Positions 35,718 to 49,500 of a stretch of 64,000 bases of DNA are shown piece by piece (the stretch's first letter is position 1; each line of letters starts with the position of its first letter). Under the pieces are notes generated by a model that saw nothing but the letters and a program-made list of their open reading frames with translations, did no database searches and was not told where the DNA came from. The stretch covers positions 22,034,426 to 22,098,425 of the forward strand of contig SSBO01000012.1 in NCBI GenBank assembly GCA_005281725.1, read 5' to 3'. The stretch comes from Wuchereria bancrofti. Taxonomy: Eukaryota > Nematoda > Chromadorea > Rhabditida > Onchocercidae. Position numbers and translations under genes: made by a program.

Positions 35718-37686
35718 TCTGAAAACAAAAGGACGAATATTGCATATTAAGTGAAAGCATTTATTTGTTTATTTTATGTATTCAAAATAGAATGTTAAAG
35801 AGAAATGAATTTCTTAAAATTGATTAAATTTATTAAAAAGAAATAAATTTGTTTAAATCGCATCAAAACTAAGTTTTTTTTTTTTAAAAAGAAATAAATT
35901 TGTTAAAATCAATTAAATTTTATTTAAACTTTTTGTTTGAATTATGAGAGTTAATGGAAAATTGTATGAAAACTATTTGTTTGTATAAATATTTATGCCT
36001 TTTTCCATTATTATTTGTTCAATATATCGGATAAAAATGGAAGAAATTTTTTGATAACATAAACTTATGCTATTGAGAAAAAAAGAAATTTCATTATGAT
36101 ATATAAAATATGACATATTTCAATTAAGTTCCTCTAATTGTTAAGTCTGAGTGGGTTTTAATTTAAAATTTTTATTAATCGTTATGATATAAGAAATGCA
36201 ACGATACTATAATTACTTTTGTTAAGTTTCTCAAACTATTAAGTGTAAATTTCGATTTGAAATTGTTGGCAAATGTATGTTCCACTAATTTAATTGTTCG
36301 AATTGTTGCCAAAATTTCATTTCACATTTTATATATGAATAAAATGAATGATAATAATATTTTATTGCAGTATGAATAAAACAGCGTTTAGTTGATTGAA
36401 AGAAAAGGAAATTATCAGTGAATGATTAAACTGATATGAATAAAAATAAACAGAATAAACCTAAATTAATTAGTGGTTTTGGTGAGAATCTTGGAAGCCA
36501 ATATATAGAGAAAAAAAAACAAAAATAAAAAAATAAAAAGTATTCGAGAAAAAAAAGATCAAAAAGTTCATTTTTTATGAAATTAGCAAGAAAATTGCTG
36601 AAATTATATTTATCGACATGAGAAGTATCGCAATACTTTGATTAAAAAAATTTTCAAACAAAAAAAAAAGTAAAAGCTTAATTAGATTTATTACAATATT
36701 TTAAGCAAAAAATATTAGGCTTAGTTTATTTTCCAATGATGTATCAGTTGTTCAAAAATCAAAAAATAACTTTTTTTTTCAAACATTTTTTTATGATGTT
36801 TGAAAAAAAGTAAGATGAAGTTATTATTATTGTTCACTTTTATTATTTATTATTGTTATTATTATTATTACCAGTGTTATTATCGTTATTATAGCATTAT
36901 TTTTATTAATTATAGTTATCATTGCTATAATATTATTATTATTATAATCTTTATTATTATTGCCACTATTAACTATTATTATTATCATCATTACCGCTAT
37001 TACTATTATCATTATATTTTCATCATTATCACTGCTTAGCATATATCGTTTAATAATTATTACTCCAATAGATTAATTCGAAGTATTTCAATAATTTAAT
37101 TTTTTTAAAGTACAAAAAAAAAAAAAATGAGATAGTTCTGTATATGCAAAAAATTTTGAAATATTTGTAATAATTACAAATAAAAGATAAAAAGGAATGA
37201 ATAATTCTTATGGATTGGATTATTTTTACATATAACATTTTCAAGAGAATATTTTCATTAATTACTGATTATGATGATGATTAACTAATAAAGAAGATTT
37301 TACATTCCCCGAAGCAATGATATTGGAAAAACTTGCTTCTCGTTATTATCATATATTAACCTACTTCTCTACCTAGAGGGGATTTTGTTAAAAATTTTGC
37401 CGGTCTTTAGATATTACTTATTTTCTATATAATTTAAAATGATTTATGCCAGTTTGTTTACTCGAAAAAGGAACGAATGTTAAAGTTGTTCCAGTTTGAT
37501 TAAATTATTCCAATAAACTAGTTGCATTCATAAATTTCATATATCAAATTTTTGGATGGATTTATTTTCTTTTCCTTTTCTTTTTATTTTCGTTCTTTTC
37601 TCATTCATTTTCAAATTATGAACGAAGGATTTTTTTTTGTTAATAATTAATAATGGAATATTTTTATGATAATAATGAATTGATTT
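35718..37686. other. Intergenic region between WDR35 and the repeat-protein gene
   Basis: AT-rich sequence with a TTA microsatellite. A short open stretch at about 37289-37374 (reading TFPEAMILEKLASRYYHILT then stop) looks coding-like but has no splice context, so it is not called. Confidence 0.5.
36820..37040. repeat. Imperfect TTA/ATT/ATC microsatellite
   Basis: About 200 bp of TTATTATTATT, ATTGCC and ATCATC triplets. Both strands have open frames of Tyr/Ile or Asn/Ile repeats that are artefacts of the triplets. Confidence 0.85.
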
Positions 37687-37692
37687 ACTAGG
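37687..37692 (+). other. Candidate trans-splice acceptor of the repeat-protein gene
   Basis: TTTACTAG ends at 37691, one base before the ATG at 37693. Such tight spacing between an acceptor and the start codon is typical of spliced-leader addition in nematodes. Confidence 0.5.
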
Positions 37693-40600
37693 ATGAATGA
37701 TTTTTGGCATCTGTTGTGTCTATGGGCAATTTTTCATTTTTCCAGATCGCAAATTTCCTGTAAGTATTTAAGTAATTATTCAGTTTCAATGTAATTATTA
37801 TTTATTGTTTCTTTTTTTTTTTAATAAATTGAATTTAAAATAAATTAATCGATGGATGAGAATTTACTTATCGTTTGTATACTTTTTGATCTTCTATTAA
37901 ATAATTCGAATTTGAATTTTATATTTTATATTGTGTTGTTTAGATGATGAAAAATTTTCACGTATTACAATTGCACGTAAAAAAGAAACCATTTTAAACT
38001 TATTTTAATAATTGTATATCAAATTATACGATATTTTGCAGATAGCAAATATGTGGAGGAATTTGGATCACGTAATGGCCTGAAACCTGAAATAGGATCC
38101 AAAGGTAAATTTATTAATAATGAAGTAAAAAGAACTAGTTATATAAATAATGATTATACGTATGTCAATGTATTATTACTATTACTAAAATGCAAAATTT
38201 AATAGGATTTTAACCATTTATAAAAAAATAGATATAAAAAGTTCTTTTTTTTTGTTTATTCAGATGGAACAAACTTAAAATTCGATTATGGTATTGCAAG
38301 AAATGAAATATCAAAATGGAAAGGTGTTAATGGAAAGCCTAGCACTAGTCGTATGTTAACTCATCCGGAAGTAGCTGAATTTATTAAAAAAGGAACCAAA
38401 AGAATAGTTACGGACAAACAGAAGACAGAAGCGAATGCTGAAAAAAGAAATGCAGATGATTTGAAATTAGGTTATCAACAGAATTCGAGTTTCGAATTTG
38501 ATTTAAATTCTGAATCGAAAATAAAATTTCCGCTATCTGAAATGAACCTTCAAAAAAATGCTAACAAATTAGGAAAAAGACCAATTCCTCTTTATATAGC
38601 AACTCATTATTTTAAATTATCTAAAGAAATTGAAAAATATTTCAATGAAAATTTTAAAGAAGAATTAAGCAATCTGAAAAAGGAAAGGGCAGTTTCATAT
38701 GGATCAAATGATGAAGAAAATGTGGATTATCAACAATCATCTGATACGACATTATCATATCCAACATTTAATCAGCCTAATGTAACACCATCAATAGCAG
38801 CAGCAAATTTTGATGTTAATTTGCAAGTAACATCGCCATCCAGTTATCAATCTCAATTAGCACAATCAATTGAAAATCATGAATTTCAACCACAAAATCA
38901 AGCTTTAGCATTTCCTGAAGATGAAAAGCAGGGGAAAATACTAGACCTAAACAATTTTCCAAAGGTAAAATTATAAAAATTAAATTTTTATAATCAAAAA
39001 TGTAAATTGAAATTAACTCTCATAATGATAGCAGTATAAAATCATGTATCAAAGAATTAGTTATACTTTCTAAGCTATTTTATGAATAGATATGAGAGTG
39101 AAATTTGATAAAAGATAATTTAAAAGTGAAATTTTAGCCAGGCAATTGTCCGCCACTTAATCCATTGTCCGACTCATTACCGCATGATAATACTGATAAG
39201 AGTTGTGGAGAAACTTTGACAGGTACAGCAATAGATCCTAACTGTGCTTGCATGTATTTTGTAGCTGAACGTAATGAGCAAGGATGTGCAACTAAATTTT
39301 ATATACTATGTTATCGATTTAGCAATCAGGTTTGCTTATCAATTATCACTTTCATAAATGTAATAATTATTACTAGCATATCTTTTAGTATAACTTTTGC
39401 AAATTTATTAAATCTTTCAATTTATATGTTTGTATTATTGTAACTTATTATGATTATGCAATAATTTTGTATGTAACATTGACAATAAATGCATTTTCTA
39501 TATTAGTAAATAAGAGATGTATTAAAAGAGAAAATCACAATTGTATCGATTACTTTGATTTTTGATTAATAGACATTTAATAGATCTTTTATGTATTCCG
39601 ATCAAATAGATCAACTTCACAGGTCTTAGACAGATATCCATTTGTGGTCAGTATGTCACAAAGTATCTTTTAGCTTTCGTTTTTTTTTTTTTTTTCAAAT
39701 TTTAGAAAACTGTATTAAATGCATTTTGATATTTCAATAAATTTACATTTCAACTATGAATAAAGTCTAAATAATCATATCGGAATTTTGTGGAAGATTA
39801 TTTGAGGATTGATTACGATTAATTTGATTTTTGAATATATCGCCTAATTGAAATACCATCTATTTAAGTACTATTCATTGTTAATTTCATTTTGATTCTT
39901 TCTCAACTTTTATGCAAATTCATTATTTCAGCCTACTGATCACATAATCGAAGAATCCATCGCTCTACAAGTACCCGGTACATATCCCGAACTGAACATT
40001 CCTCCACAAGTACCCGACACACATCCCGAACTGAACGTTGAAGTAGAAGTACCCGGCACACATCCCGAACTGAACATCCCACAAGTACCCGGTACATATC
40101 CCGAACTGAACATTCCACAAGTACCCGACACACATCCCGAACTGAACATCCCACAAGTACCCGGCACACATCCCGAACTGAACATCCCACAAGTACCCGG
40201 CACACATCCCGAACTGAACATCCCACAAGTACCCGGCACACACCCCGAACTGAACATCCCACAAGTACCCGGTACATATCCCGAACTGAACATTCCTCCA
40301 CAAGTACCCGACACACATCCCGAACTGAACGTTGAAGTAGAAGTACCCGGCACACATCCCGAACTGAACATCCCACAAGTACCCGGCACACATCCCGAAC
40401 TGAACATCCCACAAGTACCCGGCACACATCCCGAACTGAACATCCCACAAGTACCCGGCACACATCCCGAACTGAACATTCCTCTACAAGTACCCAACGC
40501 ATATAAAGCACCCGACGCACATCCCAAACTGAACATTCCACAAGTACCCGGCACACATCCCGAATTGAACATCCCACAAGTACCCGGCACACATCCCGAA

Positions 40601-40978
40601 CTGAACATCCCACAAGTACCCGGCACACATCCCGAACTGAACATCCCACAAGTACCCGGCACACATCCCGACCTGAACATCCCACAAGTACCCGGCACAC
40701 ATCCCGAACTGAACATCGAAGTACAACCCGGTGAACAGATCGACAATTATAATCAACGTAAACAAAAACTAAGGCAACAATCGGGAAGAATGAAGAAGGA
40801 ATCAGCAAGAGTGGAGGTTAACAAGAAAATCAATCAAACATTTCCATTAGACAAAGAAGCTAAATTAAAGAAAGATGAAGCGCAAACAACAACAACAACA
40901 ACGATAAGACCAACATCTAAAACTGCACCAATTAAGCGAAGAATCAATCAAACATCGAAATTACCCAAGGAAATTTAG
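37693..40978 (+). CDS. Secreted 12-residue-repeat protein, unrecognised family
   Basis: Six exons join in phase: 37693-37759, 37944-37976, 38042-38104, 38264-38964, 39138-39329, 39932-40978, giving 700 residues. All junctions are GT-AG. The N-terminus MNDFWHLLCLWAIFHFSRSQ is a likely signal peptide. Residues 55-288 are hydrophilic, rich in Asn, Gln and Ser. Residues 289-352 hold six cysteines (292, 311, 324, 326, 338, 346; core DPNCACMYF), plausibly three disulfides. Residues 366-617 are about 20 units of VPGTHPELNIPQ with variants (VPGTYPELNIPPQ, VPDTHPELNVEVE, one expanded unit with AYKAP). The tail 618-700 is Lys/Arg-rich with a TTTTTT run and two NQT sites. The repeat DNA uses many C-ending codons (CCC, GGC, AAC, ATC), unlike its neighbours. 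It is probably an extracellular or cuticle/excretory protein; function unknown. The model is secure, the role is not. Confidence 0.82.
39971..40726 (+). repeat. 36-bp coding minisatellite, about 20 units
   Basis: Near-identical 36-bp units starting GTACCCGGCACACATCCCGA. A composite of a PPQ unit followed by a VEVE unit occurs twice (from 39971 and from about 40271), showing block duplication. Base composition is near 50% G+C inside a genome of about 25%. Confidence 0.95.
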
Positions 40979-41100
40979 GATATTTTCCTGTTCAGATGTT
41001 AAGTTAAATCTAATAAAAGAAATGTTGAAATGATAGTTTTTGCACATCGCAATAATACATCTGTCTAATGAATATCATTTTAAAAGAATATTTATATGAA

Positions 41101-41110
41101 AATAAATAAA
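41101..41110 (+). terminator. Candidate poly(A) signals of the repeat-protein gene
   Basis: Overlapping AATAAATAAA, about 125 nt after the TAG stop. Confidence 0.5.
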
Positions 41111-43353
41111 TATGCACAGTACAGGTAAGATGACACCTCATTCTCGACAATCTTTTGTGATATCAATCATCCCTATAGCCTTTGTTTAATTATTCTCGAC
41201 TTCGAGTAATATTTACAGAAGACAAATGTAAAATTAACTCCTTCCACATATTTCATCAGCTTATCGCTAAAAATCATCTATCCAAATTGGAAAAAAAAAA
41301 AGTACGCATGTATGATTTGTAGGACAGATGCGCATTATCATTACTGCTTGCAAATGACCTATAGAAGAACTGAAATTTGCGAAAAAGTGAATTTTTTTTT
41401 GACAGTAGTTCTAAATTCCTTTCATGTTTACAATGAATATTTAAGGGATGGATAATGGATGTTGTCTTTTGTCTTAGAAGGATTTGATAATATTATTTTG
41501 TAACAAGCATATATATGTCTACACAGAAGCACTTTTCTCTTTCAATAAAAATATTTGCAACGAGAAAAAAAAAAACAAAAACGAAATATTAAACAGGGAG
41601 ATGAAGGCGATGATAATAATAATAAACAATGAAAACGAAAAGAATAATCATTTCTCTGAGACATCTGTCATTAGCTTCCAATTTCTCATCAACACTACGA
41701 AAATTTGAACTCAAAGAGAAATTTCAAAAGAGCAGAAAAAAAAAAGCATCTGTAATTCAAACAGACTAGACTAAGAATGAACAAGAAATCCTTTTCGATA
41801 AATTCAATGCTTGATGAAAACAGTACAAAAATTTAAATATCATTATCGATTGGAGGATTTTACTAAAGATACTGGAAATCTTCAACCTTAGGATTCCTGT
41901 TGTTACTATAAAACACCTGAATTCTCCATCTGTTTCTTCTGAGAGAGATGCGCAAAAAGGTTCGTAAAGCGAAATCGATTCAGCGAAAGAAATCTACAGT
42001 TAAGTTGAAATATTAATTCAAAACTATGAATAGGATTCTCATAAAAACTAACGGAATGAATATTTTGGTTAAAAAAAAGAAAAAAAAAATACGATCTAGA
42101 TCTCCAAAAAAAAAAATCAACCAAATATTCTTCATCGTATACAGAAAAAAAAAAAAAAAAATGACAGATAAAAATGAGTCAACTGACCAGCAAAAAGAAA
42201 AATATTGTGGATAATAGGGAATTTAAAATCATAAAAAACACAAAATGAGTTTCACTTTGTCGAATAATAACAAAATTAGCAGGTGTAACGAAATCGGATC
42301 TATCAACTCAACTAACAATGATTTGATACCATCAAATGTCAAAGAAAAAAAAATCCGATTCCGATTCAAACCTTTTCATCAATTTAAAATACATAAAAAG
42401 AACAAAACTAAAGAAATGAAACAATAGTCTCATCATCCTCAACCATAACCGAATTGAATGAAAGTAAATTACATCAAATAACTTGTAATATTTTTTTTTC
42501 TCAAATTTTAATATAATTTTGGAAACAAATCTAATAACAAAAACGAAAAATCTTCTCCCTATTATTCCCAGATACATCTCAACATCATTCATGCATAAAT
42601 TATCGAAAAAAAAAAAGAGCATAATTGCTCCAAAGCATGTTTCTTTGTAATTTGAAGAAATCACAGGAATTTCAAAAACTAAAAAGGCAAAAAATTAACA
42701 CACTGAAAAACCTTATCTTGTAAAAGATCAAAATCAAAATGATGCGAACAAATATTTGAGTGCTTCAATTTAAACTTTCCAATTCCAAAAACTGATATTG
42801 AGGAAACATCATTTTCGATAACAATTCTTAACTTCACTCATGCATATTTAAAAACAAATTCCAGCAAAAAAAAAAAAATAAAATAAAAACAAAAATCAGA
42901 AAAATACAACAAACAAATTCTCATGACTAAAAGAATCGATCGTACAGTTTCCGACTAAACGCTCGATAATGAGGTCGAACTGAAACATTTCCCATAAAAG
43001 AGTGACAATCACTCCTAGTTGTTCTGTCAGTCAAATTCTAACAAAAAAAAAAAAAAAAAAAAAGAATTAATATAAATCTTGTAGCAGTTTATTTTGAGCA
43101 TCAAAATTGTTAAAATAAAACATTCTAGGCTATCTGTTTTAGCAACCGAAATATCATCCTGATAACATTAAATAAATTTAACTTCAATTCAATATCATTT
43201 CCAGATGAGAAAAATCCTATCGCCCGACCTCAATCGGCAAGTTAAATTTCAGTAAAATTATTTCATAAGATTTATCAAAACAAAATAATCATTTCATGAA
43301 ATTGAAAAAAAAAAAAAACGAAAGCAAGAAAGAAGGAAAAAAATTCAACTCTT
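41111..43353. other. Convergent intergenic region
   Basis: Between the 3' ends of the repeat-protein gene (plus) and the septin gene (minus). Poly-A runs interrupt otherwise more mixed sequence. The open frames seen here are short, lysine-rich or phenylalanine-rich and lack splice or start context. Confidence 0.55.
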
Positions 43354-43359
43354 TTTATT
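43354..43359 (-). terminator. Candidate poly(A) signal of the septin gene
   Basis: AATAAA on the minus strand, about 150 nt past the stop codon. Confidence 0.45.
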
Positions 43360-43509
43360 AAATAACTGCACATATAACTGTTAGGACAGCAAGACAAAAA
43401 TATCCGGTAGTAAAATGATATTTGTAGGAAAAAGTATACGGGAAAAAAGTGAATGCAGAAGATAAAGAAAACAATAAGAAGATGGGAATGCACAAGAAAT
43501 GATTCTTCC

Positions 43510-46500
43510 TTACTTCTTCGCTTTTTTCCCAGCTGTTTTCAATTCATATTTTGCTTTTTCTTCCAACAATGTGTGCATTTGTGATTCGATACGTCGTAAT
43601 TCTTCTTCAAAATTATCACTAATCTTTTTGGCTCGTAAATTTAGCTGCAATGTACAACAAAAAATTCAATTAGAAAAATCGAAATAATTTGTAAATTTTC
43701 TAGAAACAAAGCGATAATAATGAAAAAAAAAACCTTGTTTTAAGTTTGGAAAGCGGAAAAACAATCAACTTCCCACGATAGTACTTCACGAAATAAATTT
43801 TTGGAGAATAATTTAAAGGAAAAAAAAAGGAACTAACCAATTCTTCCCTCCTTTTCATTTCTTCTTCTTTCTTCTTGACACGTGTAGCGAATTCATCTCG
43901 GAAAACTGTGTCTCTATTTGCCATTTCATCAATGAATTCACGCTGCTTCTGTAAACAATCATATACTATCACTGAATAAAAAGATATTAGCAACAAGAAC
44001 ATTATTTTATAAGTCGTCTAGACAGAAGTCCCATCTTCAATTAGACCTTATGCAATCATATTGTCACCGAAAAAATGTCACATTCTGAACCCCATACCGA
44101 TCCTTCTTCTCTAGTAATTGCTTCTCCACTTAATCTGCTAAATGTTTAATCGTGACAATATGAATAATGCTTCTGCGGACTCAAAAGACAGAAAATGAAA
44201 AATCCCGAAAATACCTATTTTATCGTAAAGAAATAGAGAACGATAATTTATATTCAAATTATACTTCGTCAAATGTTATTAAGCTATTAAGTTAATTACT
44301 GCGTACTCGACTGTTCTACAATTTTGAAAGAAGGACGGAAGCAAGGTATAAGAAACTAAACTACTTGCCTCAAAAAACAACGCCGAAAGTAAGTTATTAA
44401 ATGATACCAGCTACAAAAAAGACAGCTGATGCAATGCAATCATTTTTACTGTAAATTTATGAGATAAAAAACCTGTGCGAAAGCTTCCATCATTTTAGGT
44501 CCTGTATCACCATCACCAAACTTCATTGCACGTAAACGTTCACGACGATATGCTTCATAGAGTACTCTATGTGTCCGCTCGCGCAATGCATCCACGTTCG
44601 TGCGCAATACTGCCTCACGTAATTTGACAAAATCACAGTGTTCCTCATTTTCGACTGCAGTTTGAAATCATATTTTAAATCATTGGAAGTGTTTACTATG
44701 AGTAAATTTAATTCAGAACTAAAATGGCCAAGAAATCAAGTAAGATGCATCATGTCTTTAGTTGACATGGATGGCAATTTTTTGGACGAAAATCATCACA
44801 TCAATATTTCAAACTTTCCTCATTGATCATTGATCAGCTCATTTAATTTCAATAATTGCACTAAAAACTCATTTTTTTTTCCTATCTCACGCAAATTTAC
44901 AGAAAACAACACATACCTTCAACCATTCCCCAAGGATAACGACGTGCTCGAACCATCTTACCGTTTTCTTTTTTTACAAAATCAGTACTGCCCACAACAG
45001 CATATGGCACAAGCTGATTTAATTCCGTATTTATTGCTCGTACCGTCTCGTCGTCAGTCGGAAACTGATAGATGGGAATATTGTGACTTCGTAACTCGCT
45101 TAAAATCTATAAAAACCATGGGATAATCAAGAACCAACAAAACTCCTAAACTACTAGAAGCATAAAAAGGCTTTCAAGATTCCATGTAGTGCATCTCTTC
45201 TACTGCTGATAAATATAAAATCCTCCGTTCAAGCATTCATTTTAATTTGATCAGTTTTATCACCGATGTATAAACGAGGAAAGAAATGCACAAGTCCACA
45301 GGTATATTATATGTTTCATGAGACGCTACGTAGTTCCGCACTTAAGTACATATCAAGTGAATTGTAAAAGTGGAAATGACCGAAGTGAAACAAATAATCA
45401 TAGCACAGATGAGAATAGAGAAAATCCTTAAAGTTATAATTTTTGATAGTGTTGAACAGTGGCATATTTTAAATATATATTATATACAAAAATGGTAACG
45501 TACCTTGCTTTTGAATCTGATAAGTTCATCTTTGCAGGTGGTATCAGCTTTTGCAATCACGGGTATGACGTTGACCCGTTCTGCAAGCCGTTGCAGTGTC
45601 ACAACATCGAGTGCTTTGAGTCTGAAAAGAGGATAATGTAATTCTCACTCAAATAAGTAAATTAAGCTAATTGAGTAAACAAACAACTAATATTAATCAG
45701 TTAAATAAAAAATGAATTACATAAGCATAAGAAATCCCAACTAAGCGCATTAACCAAGACTGAGAACCTCTATATTTATAACACCTTAGAAAATCATAAA
45801 TTTTAGTCATAACCTTGAAAAAAGCTTAACGAAATAAGAGCTGAATTTTAATGTCTTAAGGGATCCACACATTTTTGAGTCTTTTAAGTTTTAAGTCCAA
45901 TTTTCCAAAACCATAAAATTCGTAAATAGAATGATACAATGTTTAGCATTTAAAAGTGATAAGGCCAATAAGCATATGGTAGAATAGTATTATGAGAAGT
46001 TTCGGAAAATTTTGTAATCCTAAGAGAAAAATTCCAGAATTCAGAAGTGTAATCAGCTTTAACAGGTAAGAGTTAAACTAAATACAAAGGTATATATTTA
46101 CTTAATAATTCCACATATTATTTATGCAGAGAATCTGATTTCTCCTCATTTCGGAAAAACGTGCTATCCTGGTGAAGCGTAACGCATTTCGAAAATGATC
46201 TGTGATTTTAACTACAATTCAAATTAATTTGTTCAAGCAAGCGTATTTTATAGGATGAGAATACTTGTCAGAAACGGTTGAAAATATTGAGAAATATGAG
46301 AACACTTCCTTCCGAGCATTAGAATATCATAAAAATGTGAATATACCTTACCTGAGGAATAGCATACCGTAACGATACAGTGAATTAGATGAGAAGGTTA
46401 AATCTTATAGGTAAGAAACAAAAGAAAAAAAAAGTGTGAGTGTTGATGTAAGGTCGGATTTCACATGCCTGCCAAGTGAATTCTTATTAGATAATTTATT

Positions 46501-49500
46501 TACAGGTATTTTTTCCAATTCTAACACAATGTTTCAGATGAATACGCGTATATGCCTCAGTACGGTACTATGTCGTAAAGATGAGGAAAAGTTTAAAAAA
46601 AAGAAATAAGACCAACAAAATGACAACAATAATAAAAATTAGAAATGTTTCTTCCAACTGCTGTGAAAGAATTGTCATCTTAAAAAGAAATAATTGGAAA
46701 GTGTGCAAAAGTTATGAATAAAAGTAATGAAAATTATTCCATAAGCGAATCCTTGTCTTATTGGTATAATGGAAGAGGGGAACACAATTAAAACTTAAAA
46801 ATTTACAAACATTTCAACCACTTTTAATTTTCAGGAAGAGATTTTCCTCTTCCATTTCATGATTATCTATAATCTTCGTGAAAGAAATAACTCTGATTAA
46901 CATACGGCAACATTATTTAATCAAAAAACATAAATGGAATGAATGCCAATGCCACAGTTGGATAGACCACCCTCCTCAAAGCAGAATTTTAAAACAGAAA
47001 AGGAAGAGGACACGGCATGACACGACACAAGGAACAATGAAATGGTACTAAAGAAGGGACAATGATACTATTTCTTCTTCAGCAACGATCGGTACAGCTC
47101 TTACAAAAATGAAATAATCAAGAATCACAAAGAACATGAACAAAGACGAATATTTGTTTTTCTGGAAGGGAGGGAAAAGTAGTGGATGGATGGTAAGTAT
47201 AATATAATCACAGTATCAAATCATACTGTTCCATTCAGTGTAATTTATGATAGAATTCATACATGATTGATTCCCTTAATAAAAACATGCAGATGATTTT
47301 AACGATTTTTTTGCTACATAAGTCCAAGAAAACCGAGTTGAACAACAACGACCTATTGCACTATGATACAAATGTATTGGTGGAAAATTCTGACTAATTT
47401 ATCAAAAGATTTATAAAAGCTCTATTATTCATTAGAAAAAAGCAAACGCCTACATTCGGCAATGAGCTTTTAAGAAGGAAGAAATGATCTCTCAGCAAGA
47501 TTTCTCTAAATACAGAAAAAAAAAAGACCAAATAAGGAAAGGAAGTGAAGGAAGTCAGCGGAAATGTGAACCTCAAATTGCCTTACATATCATTTAAAAT
47601 TGTGACAGCAGTAAAAGAAACAACGTCAGTATGAGCCTTAATATTTTAATGTGACAAAATTCATCACATTTAAACTATCCGAAGAACCGGTTATCTCATA
47701 TAAAAAAAGCCAAACGAAGATAAAAAATTGAAATATATGATGAAAGAGTTGTTTCTTCATCCCGCCTTTCTTCTTCTGCTGAATTAGGCAACACGATAGT
47801 TCAGTTAGACATTCAAATTAAGAAAGGAATGGGGGAGAGGAAAGAAGGAGAATAGTTAAGTTTTACTAAAAAAAAAAAACAATATAATACGGTAGGTGGA
47901 GAACGGTGGCCATCTGCATCATAAGGACAATAAGGCCAGATGGCATCAAATGATACGATATAAATCACCAGAAAAAAATTTGAAAAAAATGTAAAAAGGA
48001 AATGTTTTAATGTTGGCGGCGATTCAATGTTTTTTCTCATTAAATTCTCATCTTCCTGTTAGATAAACATAATCAAAAAGAAAAGAAAAAAAATGTCCAA
48101 TGCAGCATAGTAAGTCTCTCAACAGGGGACGTCCCCACAAACGCAAAAGTCCCAGAAGTATATAATCTAAAACCATTCTAATCAATATAACTGCTAATTA
48201 CTAAATCAATATTAATATACAGGTATATTTACAATAGACATGCGATATATAAATATGTATATAGTCTGGCATCTAATAATACATCGTCCAACGGAGCAAA
48301 TATTGGATGTCAGTCGACCTTGAAAAATATTTTAGAAGAAAATATATCCTTATCCTAGTTAAGTATCTTGGCTTCGAATGATTCGAACGATGTTGCACAA
48401 CTTAACAAATCAACATTTAATCATTTCTTTTTTTGTTCTCTCTTTTTGCATGGTTAAAATATAGACGAAAATGGACACTACTCTACAAAATTTCAACCTA
48501 ATATGCATTGCTTAAAGTAAGATAAAGATATCGTTGCTTGCTAATATTTAGGTTAAAAAATGCCGCAAAGATTACAGTACCAGCCGCTCATATATATGAC
48601 AGTTGAATTCTTTTAATCCATCTCTTGATGTGATTATCAACAGGATCAATGGATGTTGAACTAATAAATGGATTAGATTTTTCTTTAGTAATAATTTCAG
48701 TGCATTTTAACAGTAACAGCAACATAAGAAGACTTTTCAACCTTGAAAAAAGAGGAACGGAAGCTCAGTGAAAACAAACGGATGGGAAATTTTGATAACA
48801 TATAGAAACTGAAGGTGCAAAAAAGAAAGAGGAAGGAAAAACCTATTAAATTTAAGTTTAATCTGTTCGGCAGTCGCATAACTTGGGAAAAGAAACGAAC
48901 AAATAGTCATATCATAGTCAAGCAAACGGACAAAGAAAATGTTGGGAATGAAAACAAAAAATCCACAAAATTATTCACAAAGGTATGCCATTCACATGAT
49001 TAAAAAAGAAGATTGATCATCTGGCAGATGCTGGGAAAAAGTGAGAAAGAAAAAACAAAGCTGGGAAAACGTTTTATCACACATAATCACTATATATAAC
49101 TATGTTATTGCGAGAAATATGTCCAAGGGAAAAAATTTGCTAAAACTATCCCTCTGTTTCTTATGTAGAAAAGTAGATGGTTAATTTCATTTATAAATTA
49201 ATTCCCATAATTGACAAAGAAAAATGAATATACAAACCCATGTCCTGTAGGCGATATGAAGTAAAGACAAGCGTGGATACGTGTATCATCGTAATAATCC
49301 AAACAGCGTTTGATTTTCAACTCTTCTTTTAAATATTTTTCGAATTGTTCATTAATAAAATCGACGATTACTTGAGCGCTGAAATGAAGCAACAATTGCT
49401 TGCACAGATTTCAAATCATACTTTTGGTATAGGATAAACAATCTATTTATTTCTTTCCAAATTTCTATTTCGCTTAAATGTAGACAGAATTATCTATCCA

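Noticed and set aside
36800..37042. Open frames on both strands rich in Tyr, Ile and Asn
   Set aside because: Produced by a trinucleotide microsatellite.
39933..40808. Long minus-strand open frames of 268 and 291 codons
   Set aside because: They are the antisense of the 36-bp repeat array of a plus-strand gene with consistent splicing. A stop-free unit divisible by three makes such frames automatically.
42332..42664. Minus-strand 110-codon frame in the convergent intergenic region
   Set aside because: Phe/Met-rich chance frame over A runs, lacking start, splice and compositional support.
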